NCBI RefSeq assembly: GCF_020520425.1
Contig: NC_079490.1
Location: 124,454,715 to 124,518,714, forward strand
Direction: 5' to 3'
From: Spinacia oleracea
Taxonomy: Eukaryota > Streptophyta > Magnoliopsida > Caryophyllales > Amaranthaceae
Length of the DNA stretch: 64,000 nucleotides
Under the pieces are notes generated by a model. The model ran no database searches. It was given only the letters and a program-made list of their open reading frames with translations, and was not told the DNA's origin. This document shows, piece after piece, positions 1-11,641 of the stretch. The first letter of the stretch is position 1. Each line of letters starts with the position of its first letter. The translations under genes were made by a program, and so were the position numbers.

Positions 1-2
1 TT

Positions 3-476
3 TGTATTGAAATAAATTTAAACCAGCAGTTAGTTACAAGGATCTGGGTGGGAGGAGCTTGGCAATGGATTGTGTATGAAAACATTAGCTTATTATGTTT
101 TACTTGTGGAAGAGTTGGTCATGATAAGAAAGAGTGTGATGAATTAAGGGTAAATCAGAAGGAGGTGGGTCGGGTTAATGAAGGGAATCAAAGTGATCAT
201 CAAGTTAATGGATCTGGAAAGGAAATTGGTAAGAAGGATGTTGGCCCATTATTAATAAGTGGTAATATGGATAATATGGATAAGCAGAGTTTAAATGGGC
301 CGGATGATTATGGGCCATGGAATTTGGTGGTGAATAAAAGGTCAAATAGAGGGGGTGGAATGGAAATAATGTTCAGAACTTGGGTTATAAAGGATCCAAT
401 TCAAGAATTAATGATTATCGAGGATCTACCATTTTACATAATCCAAATTCAAAGCAGCAGATGGGTACCAACATGA
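3..476 (+). pseudogene. LINE ORF1 part: zinc-knuckle nucleic-acid-binding protein
   Basis: The frame is open from base 3, so the protein starts upstream of the window. The knuckle CFTCGRVGHDKKEC (CX2CX4HX4C) lies near 94-135, directly after a stretch typical of the end of the DUF4283 domain found in plant LINE ORF1 proteins. ORF1 protein of this type coats element RNA before reverse transcription. The frame closes at 476, while sequence of similar character continues in another frame towards 540, which suggests a frameshift. Low-complexity polar sequence follows the knuckle, as is usual for the family. Confidence 0.75.
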
Positions 477-831
477 GGAATTCGAAAGGCCAATTGGTTT
501 CCCAATGGGAGAGGGTTAATTCAATGGCTAATTCAATCTAAAGGTAGGATTAATGATGAGAATATTTTGGCTGGTTCAACAAGTAAAGGAGTAAATGGTG
601 GACATAGTGTATCGAAACACGTGTTGACTCCTATTGAACAAGTGGTAGTTGTGAATGAATCAGCTATTCCCATTTTACCGTTGTTAATAAATTCTGAAGT
701 GGTAAACCAGGATAACACTTCATCTTCTTTATCATATTTCTGCTTCAAATTCTCTCTCATCTAACTCTCTGCAGCCTGGTTCTTGTTCTGAAAAATTTTC
801 TGGTGATGGCGAGCAATCAGAATCAATCACA

Positions 832-1359
832 GTGCATGAATCAATCTCCGGCGCCGATCACTTATCAGAGGAGGGGGCGTCAGGATTGGGTGCAAAGGGG
901 GCCGAGATTCTTCAGACAACAACAACCGATGGAGGGGGTGGAGGGACAACCATTGCAACAACAACAACAGTTGGAATTGCTCAATCTATTTCCAACATCG
1001 CCAACGACGAACTTATGCTCCAGGGAGAGGGAGTGCATGCAGCTTCCAGGAGCTGCATGGCAACCCCTGAATATTGTGGAGTCGTTGCAGCGGAGGGAGT
1101 TAGAACAGGTTCGGAGGCCGGTTCCTCTGCGACCAAGGAGAATGTCGTTTCAGCAGTATCTAGGTTTCAGATATCCGCCGCCGCATCCGGTGCATCAAGA
1201 AGAGTTTCCGATAACACCCTTGTTGTTCGTCAAGGAAGGAGTAGACCTAGCTCGCTCAGATCTCCCTATCGCAATATTTCAGACGCAAGAGGAAGTGGTA
1301 GGAGTTTAGATAGAGGCTTTATTTTATCAACCATTCCAGAATCACATCAATCTCTCTGA
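832..1359 (+). pseudogene. LINE ORF1 C-terminal tail, low complexity
   Basis: An open stretch of 175 codons rich in Ser, Gly and Thr, with no recognisable domain. It ends with a double stop (TGA TAA) six bases before the next ATG at 1365, which opens the endonuclease frame, so it sits where the end of ORF1 belongs. An overlapping frame at 803-1309 is also open and Gln/Pro-rich; I prefer this one because of its junction with ORF2. It is probably the tail of the same ORF1 as 3-476, separated by frame damage. No function can be assigned to it alone. Confidence 0.4.
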
Positions 1360-1364
1360 TAAGG

Positions 1365-2186
1365 ATGGCGGATGTGACGCTGATGGGAATGTCGGAACAG
1401 TGGAGGGATTGGGAGGAATTTTATCTTCCGTTGGCAAGTGAGTTAGATGCTGCGCCGTCGGTTACTCTACAGCGTCCATTACCCAGTTTAGGAATGAAGA
1501 TTTGTCTATGGAATGTCAGAGGTGCTTCGAAGGATAATTTTATTCCTCATGCTTGGATTATTGTGGAAGCCCAAAGGCCGGAGATTTTTATTTTGCTTGA
1601 AACAAAAAGTGAAGAATATAGGGCCCGTGAAGTCATGTATCGTCTCCGTTTTGATGAATACAGGGTTATTCCGCCGTCGGAGAAGAGAGGGGGTATCTGG
1701 TTGTTTTGGAAGAAGGAGGTGGATGTCATTAATTACACTGCATCAATTAATCAGTTTCACGTCCTTTTCCATTTCAAGAATATTGGAAGGGAAGCTTTGG
1801 TTACTGGTATGCATGCTCCAAGCGTACCAGAAAATAGACATCGTATGTGGCGTGAAATGCAGAAAAATCTACCGCCACGTATGACGCCTTGGATGATGAT
1901 GGGGGACTTAAATGAGATTACTGGGCAGGGAGATAAACAAGGTGGGAGGCCATTTAGAACATCACAATGTAGGGATTTGTCTAATTTTGTGGATGCGGCG
2001 GGATTAATTGATCTGGGTTATAATGGGTGTCCATTTACGTGGACTAATGCTAGAGATGGAGCAGCCTTGATCAAGGAACGCTTGGACAGAGCTCTGGTGA
2101 ATTCTCCATGGTTGCAGGTTTTTCCCTACACAAAGGTACATCATCTTCCTCGTACGTATTCAGATCATGCCCCAATTTTAGTTTGA
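1365..2186 (+). pseudogene. LINE ORF2 endonuclease domain (APE-like)
   Basis: N-terminal part of ORF2. After a leader of about 45 residues comes MKICLWNVRGASK, the WN[VI]RG start of plant LINE endonucleases. MGDLNEI follows near residue 180, then a GYNGCPFTWTN block, and the fragment ends in the YSDHAPI motif that closes the exonuclease-endonuclease-phosphatase fold. The enzyme nicks target DNA to prime reverse transcription. An in-frame TGA at 2184-2186, straight after SDHAPILV, breaks the protein; the same frame then continues into the linker before the reverse transcriptase. Confidence 0.85.
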
Positions 2187-4599
2187 TTATATAATCCTAG
2201 GGTTTCTGGTCCTTTTCCTTTTCGGTGTAAGGAAGTCTGGTTAGAGCATCCAAAATTTTCAACCTTTTTTGTTAATAATTGGAAGTCTCCTAATAATTCG
2301 TTTATTTTAGGTAGAGATCGTTTTTTAGCTAATATTAATTCCTGGAACCATAATATTTTTGGTAATCTTGCTAAGGCTAAAAAACGTGTTCTTGCTCGCA
2401 TTAATGGGATACAAATTGCTCTTGCTAAAAAACATTCCCCTTTTCTGATTAATTTAGAGAAGGATCTTTTGTTAAAGTTAAATGATATTTTAAAAAAAGA
2501 AAAAATAATATGGGCTCAGAAGGCAGGCATTAACTGGAGGAAGTATGGGGATTAAAACACAAGGTATTTTCATATTTTGGCAAAAGTTAGGAAAAGTAAA
2601 GGAAGAATTCTGACTTTAAAAAATGAGAACGGGGATTGGATTACTAGTCCTGATGAGCTGAAAAGGATAGCTACTGATCATTTTAGGAACATTTTTCAAA
2701 CTACCCATTTCTCTAGTCCTAATTTGGTGGTTAAGTTGAATCACATTCATGTTACAGAAGAAGAAGGACAGTTATTAGTCAGTCAAGTTTCTATGGAGGA
2801 GGTTAAGGACTAAATAATATGGATCCTATCAAGTGCCCGGGCCCGGATGGAATACAGCCTATCTTTTTTCAAAGGCATTGGGATTCATTAGGTGGTGTCA
2901 TATGGGATTTTTGTAAGGATTGTTTTAGTAATAGTAATATTCCTGTTGATATTAATAAGTCTTATATTTCTCTCATTCCGAAAAAAGATAATCCTACGAC
3001 TATAACGGAATTTAGGCCAATCGGGTTATGTAATACGATATATAAGTTGATTACTAAGATAATTTCTACTAGACTTCGGGGTATTCTTAATAGAATTATT
3101 AGTCCCCTTCAATCTAGTTTCATAAAGGGTAGAGGAATAGAGGATAACGTCATTTTGATAAAAGAAGTTGCTCACTACTTTCATAAATGGAAAAAAGGAA
3201 AAAAAGTGTGCGCGTTAAAATTGGATCTCACTAAAGCTTATGATAGCTTAGAATGGAGTTTCATTAATGAGACCTTGCAAAGTTTCAATTTTCCTATCTC
3301 ATTAATAAGGTTGATTATGTGTTGTATTACTACTCCTTCTATTTCGGTTCTTTGGAATGGTGAAATAACGTCTGAATTCACTCCTAGTAGGGGTATAAGA
3401 CAGGGGGACCCGCTCTCTTCGTATATTTTTGTTTTGTGCTTAGATAGATTATCCACGTTGATTGAGGAGAAGGTTCGTTCCCATTCTTGGAAACCCTTAA
3501 AATTAACGTCAAATATTAGTATTTCTCATGTCTTTTATGCAGATGACGTTTTTTTGTTTGGTACTACTGCCAATTTAAGTGTAATTATGAAAACTTTGGA
3601 GGATTTTGAAAAGAGGTAGGCCTTCATGTTAATTTGCAAAAATCCTCTCTTATTTTCCCCACAAAAATGTGTCATTCAATTAGGAGGGAATTGTCAAGTC
3701 CTTATGGTTTAGCTACTGGTTCTTGTTTTGGTAGATATGTAGGAGTAGATATTAGGCCAAATAAGTTAAAAATTTAAAATTTTAGAGGTCTATTGGATAA
3801 GACTTTAGAGAAGGTGAAGGGATGGCAAGGTAAGTTATTAAATATGGCCAGGAGATGTACTTTAATTAAATCAGTTTTAAATACGTACCCGTTGTATTCT
3901 ATGCAAACTTCAATCTTGCCTAGTAGTATTTTGTGTTCTTTGGAAAAGGGATGTAGACGTTTTCTTTGGAATAAGGTAGATAGCCCTCATTATATGCCTA
4001 GAATAAGTTGGAATAATGTGACTAGACCCATGAGTATGGGGGGTTTGGGGATACATAAATTAAAAGAATGGAATTTGGCATTCATGGCAAAATTAGGTTG
4101 GAGGATATTAAATAGTCCGGATAAATTGTGGGTCCGACTCTTTAAAGATAAGTATCTTCGCAAAACTGCTTTTTTGGATTCTTTTCCGAGCTCCAATAAT
4201 TCCCCGATTTGGAGGGATATTCTTAAGGGACGGGATGTTTTGAAAAAAGGTTTGATAGTGGGAATAGGAAATGGAAATTCCACTTCTTTGTGGTATCATC
4301 ATTGGGTAGCGGATAAGCCGTTGTATCTTTTAATGGATAAGGAGGTCCCGGAATCAAAAGCCCATTGGTTTGTTGGTCACATTATTAAAAATGGGGCTTG
4401 GGTTTTGGATGATATAAAGCATTTAATTACAGAGGACATTCAGAATGCTATTTTAGCAGTTCCTTTGGCTAGAAGTCAGAATCAGGAGGATTTTTTAAGA
4501 TGGAGATTTACAACAAATGGGGTTTTTAGTATTAAATCTGCTTATTTTTCTCAATGTGCTTCAATTTGGAATAATAATATTGCTAGCTTTATGGGTTAG
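2187..4599 (+). pseudogene. LINE ORF2 reverse transcriptase and thumb region, broken
   Basis: Reverse transcriptase copying element RNA at the nicked target. Recognisable blocks: the KCPGPDGIQPIFFQ motif near 2835, FRPIGLCNTIYK near 3010, KLDLTKAYDSLEW near 3220, GIRQGDPLSSYIF near 3390 and the catalytic YADD at 3535-3546. Downstream come the GLGIHKLKEWNLAFMAKLGWR block (about 4038) and the start of a zf-RVT-like region. Lesions seen: in-frame TAA at 2552-2554 (where families have GDRNT), a frameshift near 2812 before the palm domain, a frameshift near 3618 after it, a stop near 3775, and TAG at 4597-4599. Several independent breaks show long decay. Confidence 0.85.
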
Positions 4600-5835
4600 A
4601 AACAGTTATGGAAATTAAAATGCCCATTCAAGTACAAGATCTTATTATGGAACTGTATTCATGAGATTCTTCCAGTTGCTCAGAAACTTTATACTTTTAT
4701 TCCAAATCTATCTCCAGTATGTGTCAGATGTGGTTTGCAAAGTGAATATCATTTACATTTGTTTAGGGATTGCTGTGAGTCAGGAATTGTGTGGAATTTC
4801 ATATTCCAAAGAATAAAACTGGCAAGGAGAATTTATTTACATAGTTTCTTTAATCTTTCATGGCATGATTGGATTTTGTTTAATCTGTCACAATCTCAGG
4901 AGTGGAAAGTTTTGTTTTGTGTTACTCTTTGGCACATCTGGAGATCAAGAAATCAGGCTGCTTTTGATTTAAAAATGAAAAATGTTTTCTCCATTTATAA
5001 CTCCTTATTTGCAGATTATATGGCTAGTAATCATGTTTTGCAGGGTAAAGGAAAGGATAAACTGCCAAGGGCTGAAACGTTGATGAGGGCTTGGAAGGCT
5101 CCAACTGATGATTTCATTAAACTAAATACGGATGGAGCTTGGAAAGCAATTAACTTAGCTGCAGGAGCTGGTGTTTTTAGAAGGCCAAGTGGCACTTGGT
5201 TCCTGGGTTATTCAGGAAGATATCATGCAATTACACCTTTGGCTGCTGAGTTACAGGCAATAAGGGATGGACTCATTCTTGCAGAGGAATATGGAATCAG
5301 TAAGCTTGATGTGGAAACTGATGCACTCTCCTTGAAAGTAATGCTGGATTCGATGGATCAAACTTATCATCATGAGTTGTCTCCATTGTTGAATGATGTG
5401 GTTAGTCTAATGACTAAGTTTGAGTCTATTAATTTCATGCATATTCCTAGAGCTTACAACACAGTGGCTCATAAGTTGGCAGCTTTTGGATCAAATATAG
5501 AAGAAAGGCAGAAGGTTTGTCTTGTGGTGCCAGATTGGGCTCAGGAGGTGTATGAGGCAGACTTGAGGATTATTTCTCCTGTTTTGGGAGTAGAGGACCC
5601 ATTTCCATCTTTGGCTCAATCAAGTGGCACCTTGGATAATCAAGCAGTAGAAGACATGGATATCAGTGAAGATTTCATAATGTTTGGTTCAATTCCAGCT
5701 CCAATGAGGAAAGATAGTGGTGGATCTTCAACAGCAAACACTAAAGGAAAAGCAATATTGGTGGATGAAGGCAATATTGACATGGGAAAGAATCTGAAAA
5801 CTGGAGGTATTGCCATTGTAAATGTCAGCGATTAG
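4600..5835 (+). pseudogene. LINE ORF2 C-terminus: zf-RVT and RNase H
   Basis: Continues the frame after the TAG at 4597-4599. The segment near 4610-4780 (LKCPFKYKILLWN ... CVRCGLQSEYHLHLFRDC) matches the zf-RVT region. RNase H follows at about 5110-5490: the first Asp in NTDGAW, Glu in AAELQAIRDG, Asp in ETDAL, and the closing HIPRAYNTVAHKLA block. This RNase H removes RNA from the hybrid during reverse transcription and is typical of one lineage of plant L1 elements. About 115 polar residues follow before the stop. All recognisable catalytic acids are present, so this end of the element decayed least. Confidence 0.85.
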
Positions 5836-6072
5836 TTGTAGCAGGAGGTCCCTTCACCTAGTTAATTGGATTTCAAAGTCTGATACTTTACTTATTTCTC
5901 TAGGTGAAGCTTTTGTAAATCTTTTGGTTAGTTATATGTGGTTTATGGGTTCTGTAAAGATATTTTGTTGGGCTTTCAGCTTTTGTAGGGTGTTTGGTTG
6001 TACAAAACTAATTCTGAAGCCCATGGGCTAAGTTAATATATTCTTCTTCTTATGTTAAAAAAAGAAAAAAAA

Positions 6073-6312
6073 TCAATAGATGGACTACACACAAAATCTC
6101 TTTATAGTTTCTCGGAAATATTTTTATCCTCTTGTACACACTAGGTGTTTAATAAATTTATTGTACATCAACATAACTTAAACTTTATTTTTGTTAACTT
6201 TTAACCTATTTTGATTAACTTTTATAGTATAATATATTTTGATGAAGAAACATTTTAAAGGAATAATTTTTTTATTAATAATAAAGGAAAAAGAAATTTC
6301 ACTAAAAAGTTA
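6073..6312. other. AT-rich flank, no gene seen
   Basis: AT-rich sequence between the LINE tail and a MITE. I see no coding or repeat structure here. Confidence 0.5.
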
Positions 6313-6674
6313 CTACCTCCGTTTCTTTTGTTTGTTACGTATTCATTTTAAGGTGTTTCACAATATTTATTATGTAGAAGAATTTTCCTTTTATAAATTT
6401 AATAGTGTAATTTTTTGTGTCAGCTTTTAATTTTAATTGGTCCAATTTTTTCAACTCATTAAATTTCTTTACAATTTCCCAAATATTTTAAGTTAGCAAT
6501 ATGTGTGCTTTTCCATTATTTGTTCATTTTGATAATTAAAACAATTTTATTGGTTGTTGTAATGATTAGTGGATTGAAGTTACGTGGGTTTAATTTTTTA
6601 TTACAAAATGAAAGGATCTTTATAAACGTGTAAAAGTCCAAACGTAACAAACAAAAAGAAACGGATGGAGTGGA
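6313..6674. mobile_element. Stowaway-like MITE
   Basis: A 362-bp element with terminal inverted repeats. The left end begins CTACCTCCGTTTC and continues TTTTGTTTGTTACG; the right end is the reverse complement with one extra T and small changes (AACGTAACAAACAAAAAGAA then ACGGATGGAGTGG). TA lies on both outer sides (6311-6312 and 6675-6676), the Stowaway target duplication. The interior is AT-rich and non-coding, as expected for a MITE moved by a Tc1/mariner transposase. Confidence 0.75.
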
Positions 6675-6784
6675 TAACTTTACATTATGCCGGAATAACT
6701 TTTAAATATTTTGATTTAAATTTTACTTCGTAGTTTGATTTACAATATTTATCATGTAGCCGATATAAAAAAGGAAAATAATTA

Positions 6785-6943
6785 GAATATTAAAATTTTC
6801 CTACCTTTTCTTATAACATGTATAATATAAAAAAATATAAGTTAAATATTTTAATTTCCTATTTAAATCATGACACATAAGCATGTCATGTCATTATGGT
6901 AACACCGCTTAAAGATCGCATGTTGCGACCTTTATCATTTTCG
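6785..6943 (-). repeat. MITE-like repeat, partial copy, upstream of the PHD gene
   Basis: The reverse complement of about 6830-6943 matches 20891-21010: both read AATGATAAAGGTC, CAACAT, then CCTTTAAG/TCTTTAAG, ATGACATGACATG, TTATGTGTCATGATTTAAAT and AAAATATTTAACTTATAT. The 20891 copy has inverted ends; here only one end (TTGCGACCTTTATCATT, finishing near 6938) is clear. It ends about 300 bp upstream of the ATG of the PHD gene and could contribute to its promoter. Confidence 0.6.
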
Positions 6944-7236
6944 ATTTATCATACACCTATTTACGATATTTATTGTACACCTATCTCTCTAAGTAAGAGT
7001 TTGTTAATTTCGTACTACTGTATCTCTCTGAAGGATTCCCCGCGCAATTGATAAAACAATTTGATGTTCGATCAATAAAATTCTGTTGCCCGTAACGAAC
7101 AGAAACACAACTGCAACAGAATATGAAACCCCGACAATTCTTAAACCTCTCAATCTGTTTCTTTCTTCTCCATTTTTCTTCTTCTCCTCTCTGAATTTCG
7201 GAAGAAACCCAGAAAAAAACCAAGCTCAATTCAAGA

Positions 7237-10200
7237 ATGTCGCTACCCACTTTAAAGAGTAGGAAGAGAAAGAGAGCTCCAAAACTCTTTAACCTTAACA
7301 CATTTTGCTACCCAGGTTGCCCGATTGAACTAAAAGGAGCTTTTCGAGATAATATTAGGGTATTTCTTCAAGAATGTGCCGAAATGGAAGAATACGACAT
7401 CGATTCTATGACAGTTTGGTGTACTCTTCTTGTTCAAGAAACCAGAGGTGTTGTTTTTCCTCTTTACACCATCGAAGAAAATGTCAAGCTCTCTAAACAG
7501 CCCTTCTGTGATCATTGCCGCTGTTGTGGTAATTTCTTGAATTTCTTTGTCATTTTGTTGTTTTTGCTGATTTGGTACGATGTTTTTTCGAGTTCTTGAT
7601 CCGGGTTTCTGTTGTTTTGTATTAATTTTGCTTTGTTTGGTGTTATAAGTGTTGCAAATTTGCATTCTGACAATTTCGCAATGCCTGACAAGTGTTTGTT
7701 GGTATGCTTGTGTGAATTAAATTCATGAAAATGAGTATGGCTAACTGAATCTTGCTGGTCGTTGTGATTTGATTCTTTTACTGTTTCAGCTTGTTCTTGT
7801 TCTTGAAGCTCCTTGGTTTGATTAGTTGACTTGTTGGAATTCTGTTCATGATGTATTGCGGTTGAAGTCTGTGTTAATTTGGCGTCGAACCATAAACAAT
7901 TCTCATGTTCGGTGTGGTATAAAATGTACTAAGTTTTTTATGGGATAATTGCCAGCCAATCCTCGAGAGTGTGGCTCATGTTGTCTTTTCAAACAAATTA
8001 GTGGTTCGATTATCTTACAAAAGAGTAAAATTCTTTATCTGCAGAAGTGTAAATCAAACCATTCTGAACCTCTTGCTTCTGACTTATTTGGTCCTGGTTC
8101 TGGATTCTGAACCTTCTTCCTCATCCTCTCAAATTGTACAATATTTATCAGAAACTACTTTTTACTTGAACAGAAGATTATGGTGTTGAACCTCTGCTAG
8201 GTTTTGTTTCTTAAACATGTAAGAATGTGCTCCATAGCAGGACACATTCCAAGATAACAGTACCCAATTTCTGAGAGGTGTGAACGAAGATTATGGTATC
8301 ACATTTTATTTGGAACTTGTCTAGATTCAGTGTAACTATGCTAATTCAAAAAATACTGTTTGTAGTTAGAATGAGTGAATTAGGATGCTAATTCACAAAA
8401 CCATATACATGGGTGGTTTTGTTTATTTACTGGAATTAGAAAGGAACCATAATATTATGGTACCAAATCAAATACTTCATTAATGATTTTTCTGAAACTA
8501 GCAATATTTAAAAGGAATTGTTTCCTGTCTTAGGATGGAGTCATCACTATATGTCAAAAAGGAAGTACCATGTGATAATTCCCCGTGATACAGAGTGGAG
8601 CAAGCCACTTGGCAGTGATGTCCGTGAGCTTCAAACACACCTTTTGCATGGACTGATTCATTGCAATGGCTTTGGTCATCTTGTATGCATCAATGGGATT
8701 GAAGGAGGTTCCAAGTATCTCTGCGGAAGAGAGATCATGGATCTATGGGATCGGATCTGTACAAACCTTCATGTAAGGTAATACAAAAAAACCTGATCAG
8801 CTTTCTGCTTTGTTTTATGTTGATGCACTATAGTACACGTACATAAACTAATGTAGGTTATCATTCTTAATTTCAGAAAGATCTCAGTCGAGGATACATC
8901 AACAAAGAGGTCAATGGATATTCGACTACTCCATAGCATTGCATATGGACACCCATGGTTTGGCAGATGGGGTTATAGATTTAGCCATGGAAGTTTTGGG
9001 GTTCAAGCACACCATCACCAAAAAGCTGTAGAGGTTCTTAGTTCAATTGATCTGGATGACCTGATTTGCAATCTCCCAAAATCAAATAAAACAGCAGATG
9101 TAAAGCAAATCATTTACTCCTACAGAAATTTGAGTGAGACCCGTCTCATCACATTGAGAGATCTCCTCAGGTTCATGCTGACCTTGAAGTCTAAAACTCC
9201 ACTTAAGACCAAAGTAGCCTTGGCCCAAGCCGTGTTGCGTACCCCCTCCTCACCTCAAATATTCACAACCAAAATTTGTGTGCAAAACAGGCCGTTTAAT
9301 GCAAGAGCAAAGCCCATTAAGTGCAGGAAGTTTGAAAATCTGGTAGCTAGCATGGACAGCAGATGGCCGAAACGGAGACTAGAATTTACAGCTGAAGTTA
9401 TTGTGAATACCCTGAAGGAAAATAAGGAAAACAAATCCTCAAATAGTGGAATGACTAGACAAGAAGTTCGAGATGCTGCGAGAGCTCATATTGGAGATAC
9501 AGGGCTGCTTGATTATGTCCTGAAATCCATGAACCACGTGATTGTAGGAGATCACATAGTTCGACGTAGAACTGACCCAGTGAACAGAGTTCTGCAATAC
9601 ACCATACATGAAGTTGGTGAAGCTTCATCTTCATCTTCACCTTCACCATCACCTTCACCTGCCAAAGGTAAAGCATCTGCACCGGTTTTAGCACTCACTG
9701 AAGGCTCTGGAGTTGACATTTATCGAGATGTATGTATCATATACAAACAGGTGTTGGTAGGCCAGTCTCATTCCGATATGTTGGGCTTGTCTGTTAGAGT
9801 AATACTAGACAGCAAACATTTGGTAAAGGAGTGGCCTTTCAAGGATGATGATGACCAATTACTAAGATTCATATGCAAGATCCTGCCAAGTTCAAATGAG
9901 TTTGACATGGAATTATCTAGGAATATTTCTCCTGGTGAAGTAATTATACTTCCATTACATGCCTCATTTGGTGAGTTGAAGGTAGCAGCTCAACATGCAT
10001 TGCGGGATACTTATTGCATTATGGATCACTATATAGTGACTGATATTGAGAATTTAGAGAGTTTGAATGATGAAGAAGTAATATTTGGTGAAGTTGAGTC
10101 AAGTTGTGAACTTGGTGTTAGAGGAAGTGGGATTGACTTGAACAGTGAGTTGAGGTATGAGGGTGGAACTGACAATTGGACAGTGAGATGTTCATGTGGA

Positions 10201-10440
10201 GCAACAGATGATGATGGAGAGAGAATGGTGTCATGCGATATTTGTGAGGCATGGCAACACACAAGATGTACGGGCATTGAAGATACAGAAACAGTTCCTC
10301 CTCTTTTCGTATGCCAAACTTGTTGTTCTTCACTAATGCCTCCTAGAGTTGAAAACATCTCTTTTCCTGATAACCAAAACTTTCAAGATATGACATTTCC
10401 ACAAGCAGTAGAGGAATCCTGGATGACATTCTCTTACTGA
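7237..10440 (+). CDS. MMD1: PHD-finger protein, MALE MEIOCYTE DEATH 1-like
   Basis: Three exons: 7237-7528, 8534-8777 and 8877-10440. All introns are GT-AG and the joined frame is 699 residues, close to the size of the plant MS1/MMD1 PHD family. A basic patch (RKRKR, residues 9-13) near the start is a likely nuclear signal. The conserved N-terminal block (FRDNIRVFLQECAEMEEYD, then CDHCRCCGW across intron 1) is followed by the family middle region, a Ser/Pro run at about 428-442 and a C-terminal PHD finger at residues 617-661: C617, C619, C632, C635, H640, C643, C658 and C661 (C4HC3). Family members are nuclear regulators acting in male meiocytes or tapetum; PHD fingers read histone H3 tails. 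MMD1 rather than MS1 or the At1g33420-type paralogues is my best guess from the N-terminus and length. The ATG lies in an AG-rich leader about 300 bp from a MITE remnant. No lesion seen. Confidence 0.85.
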
Positions 10441-11041
10441 TTTTTGAATATAATCTGCAGCATCAAGATTCAAGAACCTTGATTAGAAATAATCATTTAC
10501 TGTATGATATGTATCATCATCCGACCTCCCCTGCAGTCCATGGTCTATGGACTCTGTTTGGTATTTTACAAAATGCAACTTAATTGAATTTCATATATGT
10601 TTGTTTCCATACTACTATGTACGATGTAATGTTGGCAGTTGGCTGTTAACCGTTGCAACAAAATCCCGTTGTTGCTGCAAAGTGCAAACCTATGCCATGA
10701 CACATTATATTCCTTTGTAGTTAGTACAGGTGAGGTAGCTTATCAAGTATACTGAATAAATGAAACTAAGCCTTAACCACAATTTTCTACCGGTAATATT
10801 TGAAGCAATCTACGGACTAAGTACATCATACCTCACAATTGTCTGGTAGCATTTATGCGTATGCACAAGGACTTTTAAGACTTTTCATACCAATTCGTAT
10901 CAAAAACCACAGTTTTCAGATCAGTTTTGTTTTTTACCCTCAGGATTCGTTTTCTTAGGGTATAAGATTCCGTTAAAGATTGTTCATTTTTAGTAAAGTT
11001 TCGTACAAGTACGTACCTTGAATAGCAAAAATTATGACAAC
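10441..11041. other. 3' flank of the PHD gene, no gene seen
   Basis: Holds the 3' UTR of the PHD gene and AT-rich intergenic DNA. An AATAAA-type signal (AATAAATGAAAC) lies at about 10756. No other structure recognised. Confidence 0.5.
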
Positions 11042-11080
11042 TTGCTCAAAGACAACAACAATAAGAAAGCCTTAGTCTCA

Positions 11081-11270
11081 CCAACATAGAGTTGGCTCAA
11101 GTGGTAAGCATCTTGATGCCGCTTAAGGGAGGTCTCGGATTCGAGCCTCGCCGTATGCAGACACTCTTGTTGGGAGACTCACCCACCACAAGCAAGGTGT
11201 GCGACCCGGGGGTCGGATCCGGATGTAGTCGGAGCTAAGCTCCGGTGAACCGGGTGTGCTATGCGTAAAA
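11081..11270 (+). mobile_element. tRNA-derived SINE
   Basis: A 190-bp insertion flanked by a perfect 18-bp direct repeat, AAGAAAGCCTTAGTCTCA (11063-11080 and 11271-11288). It has an internal RNA polymerase III promoter: box A-like TGGCTCAAGTGGTAAG at 11093-11108 and box B-like GATTCGAGCC at 11138-11147. It ends in a short A tail. Such long duplications fit LINE-type integration. The target is the 3' tail of the RTE-type LINE, whose unbroken version is seen near 16950-17020. The SINE family name is not known to me. Confidence 0.85.
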
Positions 11271-11641
11271 AAGAAAGCCTTAGTCTCAAAATGATTTGGG
11301 GTTGGCTAACATGAATCGTCGTAGGAGATCGTCATTGTCACCAATCAAACCAGAAAGGAGTAGGAAGTAAAAAGAAAAAACAAGGAAGAGAAAGTGAAAT
11401 TAATGAAAGTAGGATAAGAGAAAAAATGTATATATATATTATAGAAGAAATAATGTAAGAGATAATGAAAAATAAGTAAAATTAAAATAAATGAATAAGT
11501 AAAATAAGTACATTTCAGAATACCATGTGAAATTAAAAAAAATATATATAATAATAAATAAATAAAATTGAAAGAATTTTAAGAATAAAACAAAAGTAAA
11601 AATAAAAATAAAGAGAATCAGAAACATTGAAGTTATATAAG

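Larger units (their letters stand above)
1..6072 (+). mobile_element. L1-type LINE with plant RNase H, 5' end outside window
   Basis: Non-LTR retrotransposon read left to right. Domain order seen: CCHC zinc knuckle (ORF1), endonuclease, reverse transcriptase, zf-RVT-like region and RNase H (ORF2), then a short 3' UTR ending in an A-rich tail at about 6054-6072. This order is that of plant L1-clade elements. No LTRs are present. Both ORFs carry stops and frameshifts, so this copy is dead. The 5' end and the left target duplication are outside the window, so the insertion borders cannot be tested. Confidence 0.9.

Noticed and set aside
7971-8189. Plus-strand frame of 72 codons
   Set aside because: It falls inside intron 1 of the MMD1-like gene, with good splice sites on both sides.
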